Shown: one piece after another, positions 22,975 to 33,439 of the stretch | How the letters are laid out: every line of letters starts with the position of its first letter | Numbering within the stretch: the stretch's first letter is position 1 | Assembly (NCBI GenBank): GCA_020205615.1 | Contig: JAINUW010000499.1 | Location: 1,187,772 to 1,251,771, forward strand | DNA: 64,000 nt | Source: Panax quinquefolius | Lineage: Eukaryota; Streptophyta; Magnoliopsida; Apiales; Araliaceae | Reading direction: 5' to 3' | Translations under genes and position numbers: made by a program | Notes under the pieces: generated by a model | Told to the model about the DNA's origin: nothing | Databases searched by the model: none | The model's input: the letters and a program-made list of their open reading frames with translations, nothing else

Positions 22975-24446
22975 TGTTAGTTCCCAGAGGCACAATAATT
23001 ATCTAGAAGGGGGGTTGAATAGATATATTTATTTTTAAAAATTCTTTTACAAAATACTTGTCAGATTTTATAATGATTTAATCATAGCAGAATTTGAGAT
23101 TTGTTTGTTTTCCCTTTAAGATAAAGCGAGTTGATAGGATACAAGCAGTTATGGCAAGAATATAAGAGACACCGTGTTTTTAAGTGGTTTAGAGCACTCA
23201 AAGGCTTTTAGTCCACTCTTCTACTCCTTGAGTAGGAAATCCACTAAGGATATCTTTACAATCTTTGAATCTCATAGATTCCTTCAAGACCAGTCGTCTT
23301 GGAACTTCTTAGATCCCTTTTGAACTCTTCAACTCCAGTAGACTTGGTACTTCTCATTTCACTTAGAACTCTTCAAGTCCTTCTGACTTGGGACTTCTTA
23401 CTTCACTTAAATATAGTTGAGTTCTTGAATGGTGCTACTCAGTTGCTGTTAAGCTTGTGTTCGAAAGAACTGAGTAGCTGAGCAAGCTTTCTTTTCAAAT
23501 AGTAGAGTTGAGCTTTTTATGTTGTTCAGTGTGTCGTTGTATGCTTGCTAGCATGCTTATCTTCTTGCATCATCTTCTATTTTGCATATAAGTTGCCTTT
23601 GAAATTTATCTGTTTGAAGACATTCGTTGAAGCATTAATTATAGTTGACATTTTTGAGCACTGATGGTGACTTTCTGTAAATCTTATGTCCAGCCGTCTG
23701 GCCCACTGACACTACAGACTATTGTCTCACCTAACACCTGAAAAGATGTTTTCTGCTGACATGTAGTACTTTCCTTAGCTTCTTCAATACGTTTCTTCAT
23801 TCTATACTAAGGATGAGTTTTGTGTCATTGGGATTCCCGATAGTCTTAATGTCTATAATCCATTCCACATTTGTTGACTTTTATTCTTAAACAAAAGGAC
23901 AAGGCTCGATGCTTCTGATGCAGACATATGATACACTACGATCTTGATCGTGGTGTCTTGCCACCTTGGTGATTGATCTGGTACTAATGAATGAGAGCAC
24001 TACGATTTCTCTTAAGTTCTGGTATACTACGATCTTCACTTACTTGACTTGCAGAATCTACGCTTCCGAGAGCACTCTACGATTCTTGAGTTGACTCGGC
24101 GTGCGTTTGGACTACTCTACAATTCCATGAGAGGCCCTCCAAAGCAAATATACTACGATTCTCAATGCTCTACGATTTTACCTTGGCTTCTGCAATCTTT
24201 TGATCAGCTTGATAGGCTACGATTCTATTGAAGCCTATATATTACATTTCAAGACATAGATTAACCTAAAAACTTTGATCTTTTCTTCTATACATTCATT
24301 TAAAGAATTATAAACATTAAAGCTCAAATCAACCTAACAAGTTTAATCTACCACTAAGTAATTATACATGTATTCCCTGAAGGACTTTATATATAATCAT
24401 GAATATTAACTTTCAACATCAAATTTAAATATGCAATCTCCCAACA
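22975..24446 (-). repeat. 3' LTR of Sirevirus B
   Basis: 1472 bp from TGTTAG (22975) to CCAACA (24446) on the plus strand. It shares blocks with the Sirevirus A LTR but is about half as long, so one copy has a large insertion or the other a large deletion. It contains the hairpin repeats at 23282-23400 and eight CTACGAT-like motifs at 23930-24230. Confidence 0.8.
23282..23400. repeat. Hairpin repeats in Sirevirus B LTR
   Basis: Three units: CAAGAC-cagtc-GTCTTG, CAACTC-cagta-GACTTG (one mismatch) and CAAGTC-cttct-GACTTG, each followed by a GAACTTC-like end. They are homologous to 1040-1157. Confidence 0.75.
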
Positions 24447-24464
24447 ATCTCCCCCTATTTGATG
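24447..24464 (-). other. Polypurine tract of Sirevirus B
   Basis: The minus strand reads CATCAAATAGGGGGAGAT next to the LTR start TGTTGG, the classical Sirevirus PPT. Confidence 0.85.
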
Positions 24465-25008
24465 TTTACATAACCAAGGAGATTTGTATCATGATTATCA
24501 ATTTCTAGATACAGTTGCTAGAAAGTAAATATGACTTAGTGTTTCAGTGAGCAACTGAAATCTCTAGAGAGTAAGCATAAATTTATTGATGTTCTTAAAG
24601 GAAGATATTACAATAAAGCTTAGATACATAAATAAGAAATGAGTTCCAACTTATCTCTATTTCTTCTACATTTTGTTCCTTGGAGGATTGGCATATTCTG
24701 CAGCTCTCATTCTCCTGTTGGCTTCGTCTCTCCATGCTATATCTTGCAGCTCACTTTGACTTAGCCTTTCCCAATGATCATGTCTATTCATGAATGCAAG
24801 ATCTCCAATTGGTATGTTTAAGCCTGTAGTGGTTACCCCTTGTGAGCTGAGAGAAGGCCCTTAACCCCTTAGCGGTTACGCCATAATAATTTGTTGCTGT
24901 TCGGGTCGAGGATTTTAATGACGAGTCTATCTTGAAGGACTCCTTGAAGATTGAGCAATGAATTTTCCTTTGCCTCATCTGCCTTTGCCTTTCTCTCCTT
25001 CCCTTTTA

Positions 25009-25025
25009 TTCTCCCCCTTTATGTC
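25009..25025 (-). other. Second PPT-like motif of Sirevirus B
   Basis: The minus strand reads GACATAAAGGGGGAGAA, about 560 bp upstream of the true PPT. Extra PPT-like copies near the 3' LTR are a known Sirevirus trait, and a similar one occurs in Sirevirus C at 33109-33124. Confidence 0.7.
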
Positions 25026-25190
25026 AGCATCAAGGGTTCAAATGTCTTTAGATAGTTGATTTATGCCTTGAACGACCTCGTGGAGCTGATTCTTGGAGTG
25101 AGCAATATCTTCACGGTTTTCTTGGACCAAAGAATTAGTTCGAGACTCTTTCTTTTGTAGGATGGCCAAGACAGTTTCTGTTTGTTGCAT

Positions 25191-27824
25191 TTAACCCATA
25201 GAAAATGCTTGGAATTCTTTCATTGAGGTTCGTAGACTTGTGAGACTCTCCATCATAAGCTTATTTTGAGATTCCTGAGTCTTTTGCAGAAGGAGAAACG
25301 CTTCCTTGTGCTTCTTGGTAGCCTGAAAATGAATTTGATCCCTTTCATTGATACTTTGGATCATTTCCTCAATGATCTCCCTAAGATTTTTTATAAGCTC
25401 AGTACTCAGGTTGCTGGGGAGGGTGTTGGCAGCATCGATCAAATGATTTAGCCTCAGATGAACAAGGTCTAAGTGAGCTTCAAGATCTTCTTGAATGTCC
25501 TTGGTCACCTTCTGAGATGCTTTAGACAACTCTATTTTGGTAGGAAGATTTGATATAAGCTCAAAGAGTTACTGAGTATTTGTAGGAGAGGATCTAGTAT
25601 ATTGATCTTGCAAATTATAGAGAGCAAGATCAAGATCAAAATAGTCATGAGTTGATGTGGAAGGAATTTCTGATGGAGGAGCAGGTGTGTGAGGTTGAGT
25701 CTCAGGAGGAGGTGACTCTACGATTTGAGTAGGTGACTCTACGATTGGATTTGGATCAATAATCGTAGAATGAGAAATGGTAGGAAACTGGATCAGTACA
25801 AAATTAGGTATATTTGGTTCATCAGTTACAAAATGTTGGGATTCTGTAACTGGAAATTGATATAGTGGGTGTAGTATTACTTCCAACCATCTTGGCAATT
25901 CATAGAATTAATTGAAGGTTGATTGTGGACAGTGACTAACCCTGAAGGAGATGGGAATAGATTGTACCTCACACCCATTTTCAGAAGAGAAACTATTAGT
26001 GATCAGCTTTTGGGCAAAGGTGAGATTTCCTGGGAATCCATGAGCTAGCACAGAGATTGTTGGATAAGATTTGAAGGTCCAGAACATGTGATCCCAAGAG
26101 TTAAGGATTTGGGCTCTGTGAAAGGGCATCATAGGTAAGTAGGAGAATAGTTGATTGTAGTTGGCTCTCCTATATCCATCCCAGCCTACTGTGATAATCT
26201 CAACTTCATCATTCTCTTCTTTTTCCCTATCTTCATTTGAGGTTTCTACTACATCAATCATCTCCATGTCTCTTCTTTGTTCTTCTACATTCTCCACCTC
26301 TATAGCTTCAACCCTATCCATTTTTTCAGTTTCAAACGCTAAGACCTCTTGAAGAGTTGAGGGAGATTCATGATAATCTTTTTGTAGTTCCTCCTCAGCT
26401 GTAGTCTTCTCTATCACAAGAAATTCGCGAGGCTCCCCCTCAGTTTGATCATCTATTTGAACTTTAAGTGGCTTCCCCTTAGCTGGAGCATTCTCTAGTG
26501 CAGGAACTTCAGGAAGCTCCCCCTCAACTTGAGCTGTATTCTCTTTAATAGTTTCGGGTTTCTCTTTCTCAGCAGCTATTCTTCTGTCTTCCTCCTTTAA
26601 TACTCCTTCATTGACAAGAATGTATTTCTTGACAAGCTTTCTCTTTATCTTCTTAGGCTGAGCCACAACCTCAACATTCTCTTCAACTTCAGCTCTAAAA
26701 GTTTGATTAGACTGAGAAACTATTGCAGCATCCACTTCTGGAGTGATGTCAAGTTTGGACTCTACGATAGAAGACTTCTTGGATTTATGGTTGCGTTTTC
26801 CCTTCTTAAGCAGTTGAGAAATGGTAGCTCTGTCTTCTTCCTCCTCAAACTGCTGTTCTTTCTCCTTCATTTCCTTCAAAGTTCCAGTGCATGAATTCTT
26901 TTGGGGTGCATCAGTGGTTGAGCCTTAAGGTTCCTCTATCATATGAGCCTTCATTTTCCTCTTACCCTTGCTTTTTCTGACCAAAGAAATGGGTTCTTCT
27001 TTATAGATTTCTTCTTCTTCATCAGTTTCCTTCACCATTGACATGTTCCCTGGCAGCCCGGACTCCTTCGCTTCACCAGTTCTTCCACTGGATTTAGACA
27101 TCATTCTGACATTTTCTGCTAGTTTTCTTTTCCAGTTTTGAAATAGCTGCTGGGTCATCTTTCTGTTGGGATTGATAGATTCTCCTTTATTATCCCCAAT
27201 TTTGTCACCAAGTGTTGATTGCAGGATTATGCTTATAAACCGCCCATAAAGAATCTTTCTAAAGCTCTTTGATTTCTTTGAACTGAGTATCCACTTCTTA
27301 ATCCAATCGATGAGTAGAGCCCCATAGTTGAGTTGAATCCCAAATTAGATTGTTGTCATGAGCTTCAGTTGAACTTCATTCACAGAGTCATGGCCAGAGC
27401 TTTTACAGCATATACACTTCCCAACAATATCGGCCAAAAACTTATACTTTTGGGGAAACCCTTTCTTCTTGTATCCCTTGATGGTCTAAAACTTTTTGTG
27501 ATGCATCTTCTTCAGTCCTTCATGAAAGTCGATGACCTCCATAGATAGAAGTCCCTTTGATTTGAAACCTAGGGCTAGGTTTTTATCCTCAGCCTTGAGT
27601 TTAATTTGTACTCCCTTGACCCTCTTGATGATGATGTCATTCTCAAAAACTCCATTGCTATAGAACTCCTTCACCAGCTTCGGGTAGATCCATGTGCTGG
27701 TGTTCAGGGCTTCTTCAAGACCAGCTTTCTTCAGAAGAGACAAAATCTTGTGAAATTGTGGGTCAGCTGTCTTGAACTCGTCGAAGCATAGTTGGTAACC
27801 AGAGATGACATTTGAAGTGGCCAC
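25191..27824 (-). pseudogene. Env-like (ORF downstream of pol) region of Sirevirus B
   Basis: Read from 27824 leftwards through several frames. The N-terminal frame (27824-27486, 112 aa) contains STWIYPKLVKEFYSNGVFEN, which resembles the conserved block of plant 'envelope-like' or 'putative plant transposon' proteins found after pol in Sireviruses. It continues through 27158-26925 (basic, Lys-rich), then a 323-codon frame (26879-25908) rich in Glu/Lys, a Pro-rich frame (25898-25569), and a helical C-terminus (25529-25191) with heptad-like hydrophobics. The whole region is about 2.6 kb with four or five breaks. I see no signal peptide or convincing transmembrane segment, so a true envelope role is not supported here. 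Confidence 0.65.
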
Positions 27825-28419
27825 TAATTTTATTGAACTGAGGTTGGTTGAGCTATTCTGAAAGCTAGGGTTTCTGCTGGTAGAAAGGGAGAGAGATATG
27901 AACTTTTGAATTATTGAGGTGAGTTTTCAAAAAGATCTTTTGAAATTGTACTTGTAACTTCCCTCCTCTCGATCTACATAGTGGGGCATGTGTCGAGTCC
28001 TACTTGGCTCCACGATTTTTTAATGATGTGGAAAATATTGATCTGCCCTTAGCTCCCCTTGAGCTAGTGTATCCTTTGGGAGGACTATGATCGTTGAGAT
28101 TACACTACGGTCGTTGAGGTTGCACTACGATCGTCGAGTTCACTGCTGGTCCTTGTTATGAACTTTGACTTTGACTTAGCATTCCTTCTGGGTTAAGGTA
28201 GCTCGGGAAGGGCCAACCTCTTAGATTGAACTAAGGATCAGGTTTATCCGTGAGGCAGTTATCAGAGGGGTTGCTTGAATTTATTGGGAATGTTGTCACC
28301 ACAGGATGCTTCTTTGTCATGTCAAGGCAGCTCTACGATCGTGATTCCTCTTTAGTCACCACCACGATTTTAAACATAGCCTTTTTGCAGGGTTAGCACA
28401 CACTAGAGAATAGAGTTTT
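27825..28419 (-). other. Spacer between pol and env-like region, Sirevirus B
   Basis: No open frame of note. Contains several CTACGATCGT / ACTACGGTCGTTGAG repeats at 28080-28135, related to the LTR motif. Confidence 0.6.
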
Positions 28420-29980
28420 ATGGTTACAAATTTGGCATGCCTAACTCACTTATCAATTTATTAAATCTGGATTCATATATAGGCTTTGTAAAGACATCAG
28501 CAAGTTAATTTTCAGTAGGGATGTATTGTAAAGATATAGTTCCATTTTGAACATGATCCCTAATAAAATGATATCTTATTTCTATATGCTTAGTCCTAAA
28601 ATGCATGACATGATTATGTGTTATTGTTACGGCACTTGTGTTATCACAATGAACATGTATAATTTTGAAATCAAACCCATAGTCTGCTAGCTGATTTTTC
28701 ATCCATAAGATTTGAGCACAGCAGCTGCCAGCAGTAATGTATTCAACTTCTGCTGTTGAGGTTGTTACTGAGTTTTGCTTCTTGCTAAACTAGGACACAA
28801 GTCTATTTCATAGCAACCGATAAATCGCCATCGATACTTTTTTCTATCGATCTGCTGACCGCAAAATCAAAGACATCAGTATATCCTGTCAATTCAAAGG
28901 AGGACTCCTTGGGATACCACGATCGCAAGTGAGGTGTCCCCTTTAGATACCTGAAAATTCTTTTTACAGCAGTTAAGTGTGATTCCTTAGGATTAGCTTG
29001 GAATCTAGCACATATGCATGTTGCAAACATTATGTCCAGTCTACTGGCAATTAGATTTAGAAGAGAGCCTATCATACCTTTGTATTGAGTTATGTCAATA
29101 CTTTTACCTTTCTCATCTTTGTCAAGCTTGGTTGCTGGAGCAATTGGTGTTTTCATGGGAGAAGTTGATTCCATGCCATTCTTTTTAAGTAAGTCTTTAA
29201 TGTACTTGGCTTGGTTTATAAAGATACCTTCATCAGTCTACTTTACTTGTAGTCCAAGAAAGAAATTTAGCTCACCCATCATGCTCATTTTGAACTTGCT
29301 CTACATAAGCTTGGCAAATCTTTTTTACATAGTTTTTCATCAGTAAAACCAAAGATAATGTCATCAACATATATTTGAACTAATAGGATTTTGTTTTTGT
29401 GCTTTCTTAAGAATAATATGGTGTTGACTCTACCTCTAGTGAAACCATTTTCAATAAGAAAGTTAGTTAATGTTTCATACCATGCTCTAGGTGCTTGTTT
29501 AAGTCCATATAAGGCTTTGTCTAATCTATAGACATAATTAGCGAGAGTTGGATTGATAAAACCTGGAGGTTTCTCCACATATAATTCTTCTTGAAGTTCA
29601 CCATTCAGGAATGCACTCTTAACATCCATTTGGAAGACTTTGAACTTCATGTGTGCAGCAAAGGCAAGGAATATCCTAATAGCTTCTAATCTGGCAACAG
29701 GTGCAAAGGTCTCGTCATAGTCGATGCCTTCTTCTTGAGAGTAACTTTTGGCTACTAGTCTTACCTTGTTCCTTGTTATCACCCCATCTTCATTCATCTT
29801 ATTTCTGAAGACCCACTTGGTTCCAATGACTGGGCGGTTTCTTCGTCTTGGAACTAATCTCTATACTCTGCTTCTCTCAAACTTATTTAGTTCCTCTTGT
29901 ATGACTTCTATCCAACTTGAGTCTTCCATAGCATCTTCTATCTTCTTGGGTTCCATTTGTCACAAAAAGCTTAGATAGAA
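28420..29980 (-). pseudogene. pol: Sirevirus B reverse transcriptase and RNase H, broken
   Basis: The 170-codon frame (29797-29285) holds the RT palm: [46 protein letters not shown] and an intact YVDD catalytic motif. A frameshift follows near 29330. The 123-codon frame (29174-28803) carries the post-RT block TQYKGMIGSLLNL and VKRIFRYLKGTPHL. The 65-codon frame (28702-28505) ends RNase H with CDNTSAV, FRTKHIEIRYHFIRD and IPTEN. Sequence upstream of RT reads into the N-terminal RT leader until the gypsy LTR at 29991. Integrase is not present. Confidence 0.85.
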
Positions 29981-29990
29981 ACACTCATTT

Positions 29991-32260
29991 TGTAACGCCC
30001 CAGAAAATCGAACCTTTGTAAATACTTTTAATAATGAATAAAATAATATTATTTATTATTATTATGTATTCGTAAGATGAATGTCGTTCTATAACCTAGA
30101 AACCCCGAAATGTTGTAGTATTTTAACTACGTGGGAGAATTAAAGTGTTTGAATTTCTAAGACGAAAATAAAAGCTTTCTGAGAAATTTTCTGAAAAACA
30201 CTATTCATCGATTTCTGCTCGGGAATTATTTTTGAATTTTTGAGAAATGCATAACGTTATAATTTCAAGGTGAGATGGATTATGTAATAATAATCTAAGT
30301 ATGGAAAACACAATATTTCGCATGCGGACTTAATTTGGGAATGTTAGGTTTATTAAGCGTTGATGAAAGAAAGTTGTAATCGTATGATGTGTATGCATTG
30401 TACGAGGTAATGAACGTAAGTATAATACGACATATTATACTATTAAGAATGGAAAATGAAATAGCGTATATTGCGAATTAATATACGAGCTAGCATACGA
30501 GAATTATACGTGATGTATATATGTTAAGATTCTTAATTAAGTGTAATGGACTTGTAGGATTATTAGCTTAATGATAGAAGTCTAATATAATGTGATACTC
30601 AAGCCCAAGTGTTTGATAAATCATAAGTCCAATCTATTGTAGTATAAATTAACTAGATTAATTAGCAAGCCCAATGAATAACTATGATCCATTGGGCAAA
30701 CAAAGTGAGAAATGGATAGACTTAATGGGCAAGAACTTTATGTAATGCCCAAGTGTTGTGATGAGCAAGAAAGGAAAGTGGCTAGCAAGTTTATTTGGTT
30801 GCTAGGTTATGAATATAAGGAGGTGGAAATTGAGGAGGTTAACTAAGGAGGTGGGATGGCTTAAATGTCCATAATGCCCTAACTTAGGATTGCCTATAAA
30901 TAGAGAAGCCTCACTTCATTTGTTGTTTGATAAAATTTCTCTCAACTCCTTTCAAGATAAGCAACTTAATTGTTAGAGAGAATAAGCCACATAAGCACTT
31001 ATAAGTCATTTCAACCTTTGCTAGATTTTCCAAAGAGAAGTGAAGTAATAGTCTTCAAGGGTAAGACTCTTGTCTATTATATCTTTATCTCTACCATGAT
31101 AGGATTGATAGAGAAGTTGGATTATTTGATAATAACATGTAATAAGTCATTGATGAATGAACTTAAGTCGAATAAGTTGAATAAGCAACTTGAACCTAAA
31201 TAAGTTGATAAACTTGTGAAGAACTTGTCATATGTTTGTCATACGATGTTAGTATGTTCAATATAGTATGAGAACATTGATTGATGGACTTAAGTTCATA
31301 ATAAGTCATAAGCATGAGAATTTATAGTTCATAAGTTAAATAAGTCATTGACTTATGAGAATAAGTCAAAACCTACTTTGTCAATAAGTTGGTGTAATAA
31401 GTAACTTGAATTGTCATGTGTTGATTAAAATCCATTTAAAACGTTTAGTAATGAAGCTTTGCCGGAATTCACACGATTGGACGATTATGGTCGAATTCGC
31501 GAAATTCTCAGAATGGAAGTCGTATTTTGTGTTTGAAGTAGGAAAGGTTGGTTTTTGATGGAGACAAGTCATATTTGGCATTATCGAGTTGCGGACTCGA
31601 AAATGACCGAATTCCGACTTAGAACAAAGAAACTAATGTTGAACGTTCACGAACGTTTATCGTTTTCATTAAAATAAACTAATAGGTGAAATTTTAGCAA
31701 ACGAAGTCAAATAGATAAATTTCTTGCATGAACGCATAGAGTATGGAATTTGTGAACCGGAGGCTTTTGAACAAGCCGATTCGGACTTATAACGAAGAAG
31801 TTATGCGTCCGGGAAGTTCACAAAATTAAAAATCTGTAAAATTTTTCTAAGGCACAGAGTTGGCGTCGCGGCACTAACCCAAGGCCAAATGGGTGGCGCT
31901 GCAGCACCGTAACAGTGTCAAGGCATACTGCTAACTCACGTCGTGGCGCGAGATGAAGAGCTAAGTGTGGCGCTGCGACTCCAATGCTAGAGTTTTGATA
32001 GACAAGAATGTTTACAAGTATAGAATGAAAGATAACTCATTAGTAATGAACTATGGTGTTAATATAACATTGTTAAGGCATTGTTAGACACTTAATGTAT
32101 GATGATTAAAGGTGACTTGGGACTTTATTTTGAATAAGTATGTAATAGTTAATATTACTATTATTATTATTATTAGAGTTACTTAGATAGATGATGATGT
32201 ATGTTGTAACGTGAGCACCATATCCTGTAATCGATGTTACACGGAGTTGGGGGCGTCACA
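29991..32260 (+). mobile_element. Gypsy LTR without target duplication
   Basis: 2270 bp from TGTAACGCCCC to GGGGGCGTCACA. Flanks are CATTT and AGGAA, which do not match. There is no PPT before it and no PBS after it. The left flank is minus-strand Sirevirus pol; the right flank is a plus-strand Sirevirus. A simple solo LTR would have matching flanks in one host element, so this LTR probably marks a recombination or deletion junction. It contains a GC-rich TGGCGYYGCG repeat at 31858-31985. Confidence 0.8.
30893..30903 (+). promoter_or_regulatory. TATA box in gypsy LTR 29991
   Basis: CCTATAAATAG, about 0.9 kb into the LTR, followed by a leader with CTCAACTCC. Confidence 0.6.
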
Positions 32261-32753
32261 AGGAATGAGTTTTATAATAAAAATCAAAAATCTCATAGAA
32301 ATTTTCATCAAAGTTTTTCAGGATATAATAATAAAGTAAATTATGCATCTTATAGACCTATTATTCGTAATATGCTCTTGTCTACTACGACTGATTATCT
32401 TGTACCCATTTTTGTAAAGGAAAACACAAATGTTCCTTATACAAAATGGACAACTCACCCAAAGGACCCTTCTTATTAAAGGGTACCAGTTCTTGAAATT
32501 GATAAATATTGCAGGTATGTCTTAAAGCTGACTCTAGTAAAAATAACTGACGACAACATTGTTGGGTCTATTGATATTACTTTGTGAAATGATTTCTTTG
32601 AATCTGGTAACGATTTTGAAATGAGCATGACGGGAGAATTAAATATCTTCCTAGGAGTGCAAATGAAATCAGATGAAAAAGATTCTTACTATGCAGGTCA
32701 TCATAATTGTTCAAGTACAAGTGGCACATGTCAATTTTCTCATAATTATTTAT

Positions 32754-32755
32754 GC

Positions 32756-32791
<36 letters not shown>

Positions 32792-32850
32792 CTATATAAA
32801 TATTTTTAATATATATATGTCCATATAAATATTTTATATATATATATATA
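32754..32850. repeat. (AT)n-(GT)n compound microsatellite
   Basis: AT units at about 32754-32773, then GT/TG units to 32790, then more interrupted AT to 32850. Confidence 0.9.
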
Positions 32851-33108
32851 GGAATATTTTTTAAAGAATATATTTAAATTTATTCTCTTTAAAACATATA
32901 TTTATAATAGATTTAATGCGGAATATTTTTAAATTTCTATACATCTAACGGTAAATAATCTCCATTCTTGTATAGTAATTTTGGTCAATCAAAGGCAACC
33001 ACACAAATTCAAATCATGAAGGAGGCAACTAAATTTTTAAAAGAATTTTTTTAATCTCTTCTTGCAGAGTTCGAAAAGTAATTTATACTTTCCCCCATTT
33101 TTTATAAT

Positions 33109-33124
33109 GACAAAGGGGGAGAAG
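33109..33124 (+). other. PPT-like copy of Sirevirus C
   Basis: GACAAAGGGGGAGAAG, about 150 bp upstream of the true PPT, matching the extra motif of Sirevirus B. Confidence 0.7.
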
Positions 33125-33261
33125 AAAAATATTATTGCGAGAAGAAAAATAACTTATATATATTGTTGCATGTTAGTTTTTTAAAAATTTAAAATTTTTT
33201 GATGATTGCATAAATTGAGGGAGAGCTTTTATGGGAAAAAATTTTAGTTGATTGTCATCAT

Positions 33262-33276
33262 AAAAAAGGGGGAGAT
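33262..33276 (+). other. Polypurine tract of Sirevirus C
   Basis: AAAAAAGGGGGAGAT directly before TGTTGGGTCTCC, the LTR start. Confidence 0.85.
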
Positions 33277-33439
33277 TGTTGGGTCTCCAACTTTTAGTTT
33301 TATTTTGATGATAACAATAATTAGTAAATAATTTAATTAAAAGGGTAGAATCCTCTCCATAGGATTTTTTATTATAATTGTTTTATTTATCTTATTTACT
33401 TTGACCAAAAATATGTTTTAAATCTTATTTAATTGATTT
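33277..33439 (+). repeat. Start of the 3' LTR of Sirevirus C
   Basis: First 163 bp of the LTR, cut off by gypsy D. Confidence 0.75.

Larger units (their letters stand above)
22975..29990 (-). mobile_element. Sirevirus B, 5'-truncated
   Basis: Minus-strand copia element in the order pol (RT, RNase H) - env-like region - PPT - 3' LTR, the arrangement of Sireviruses such as SIRE1. It inserted in the 3' LTR of element H (flank GATCA at 22970-22974). Its left part on the minus strand (gag, protease, integrase, 5' LTR) is missing; the break is at the gypsy LTR at 29991. Confidence 0.85.
32261..33439 (+). mobile_element. Sirevirus C, 3' remnant
   Basis: Plus-strand copia tail. An 81-codon frame at 32234-32479 (whose first codons lie in the gypsy LTR) is Asn/Tyr/Lys-rich and may be gag- or pol-linker-derived, but I cannot place it. 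Near 32618-32690 the reading FEMSMTGELNIFLGVQMK is the copia RT block downstream of YVDD. AT and GT microsatellites follow, then a PPT-like copy, the PPT and the LTR start at 33277. Gypsy D interrupts the LTR at 33440. Confidence 0.75.

Noticed and set aside
26161..26352. Plus-strand Ser-rich ORF
   Set aside because: Antisense of the Glu/Lys-rich env-like frame 25908-26879.
32621..32809. ORF ending in YIYIYVCVCV
   Set aside because: The tail is translation of AT/GT microsatellites; only the start is RT-derived.
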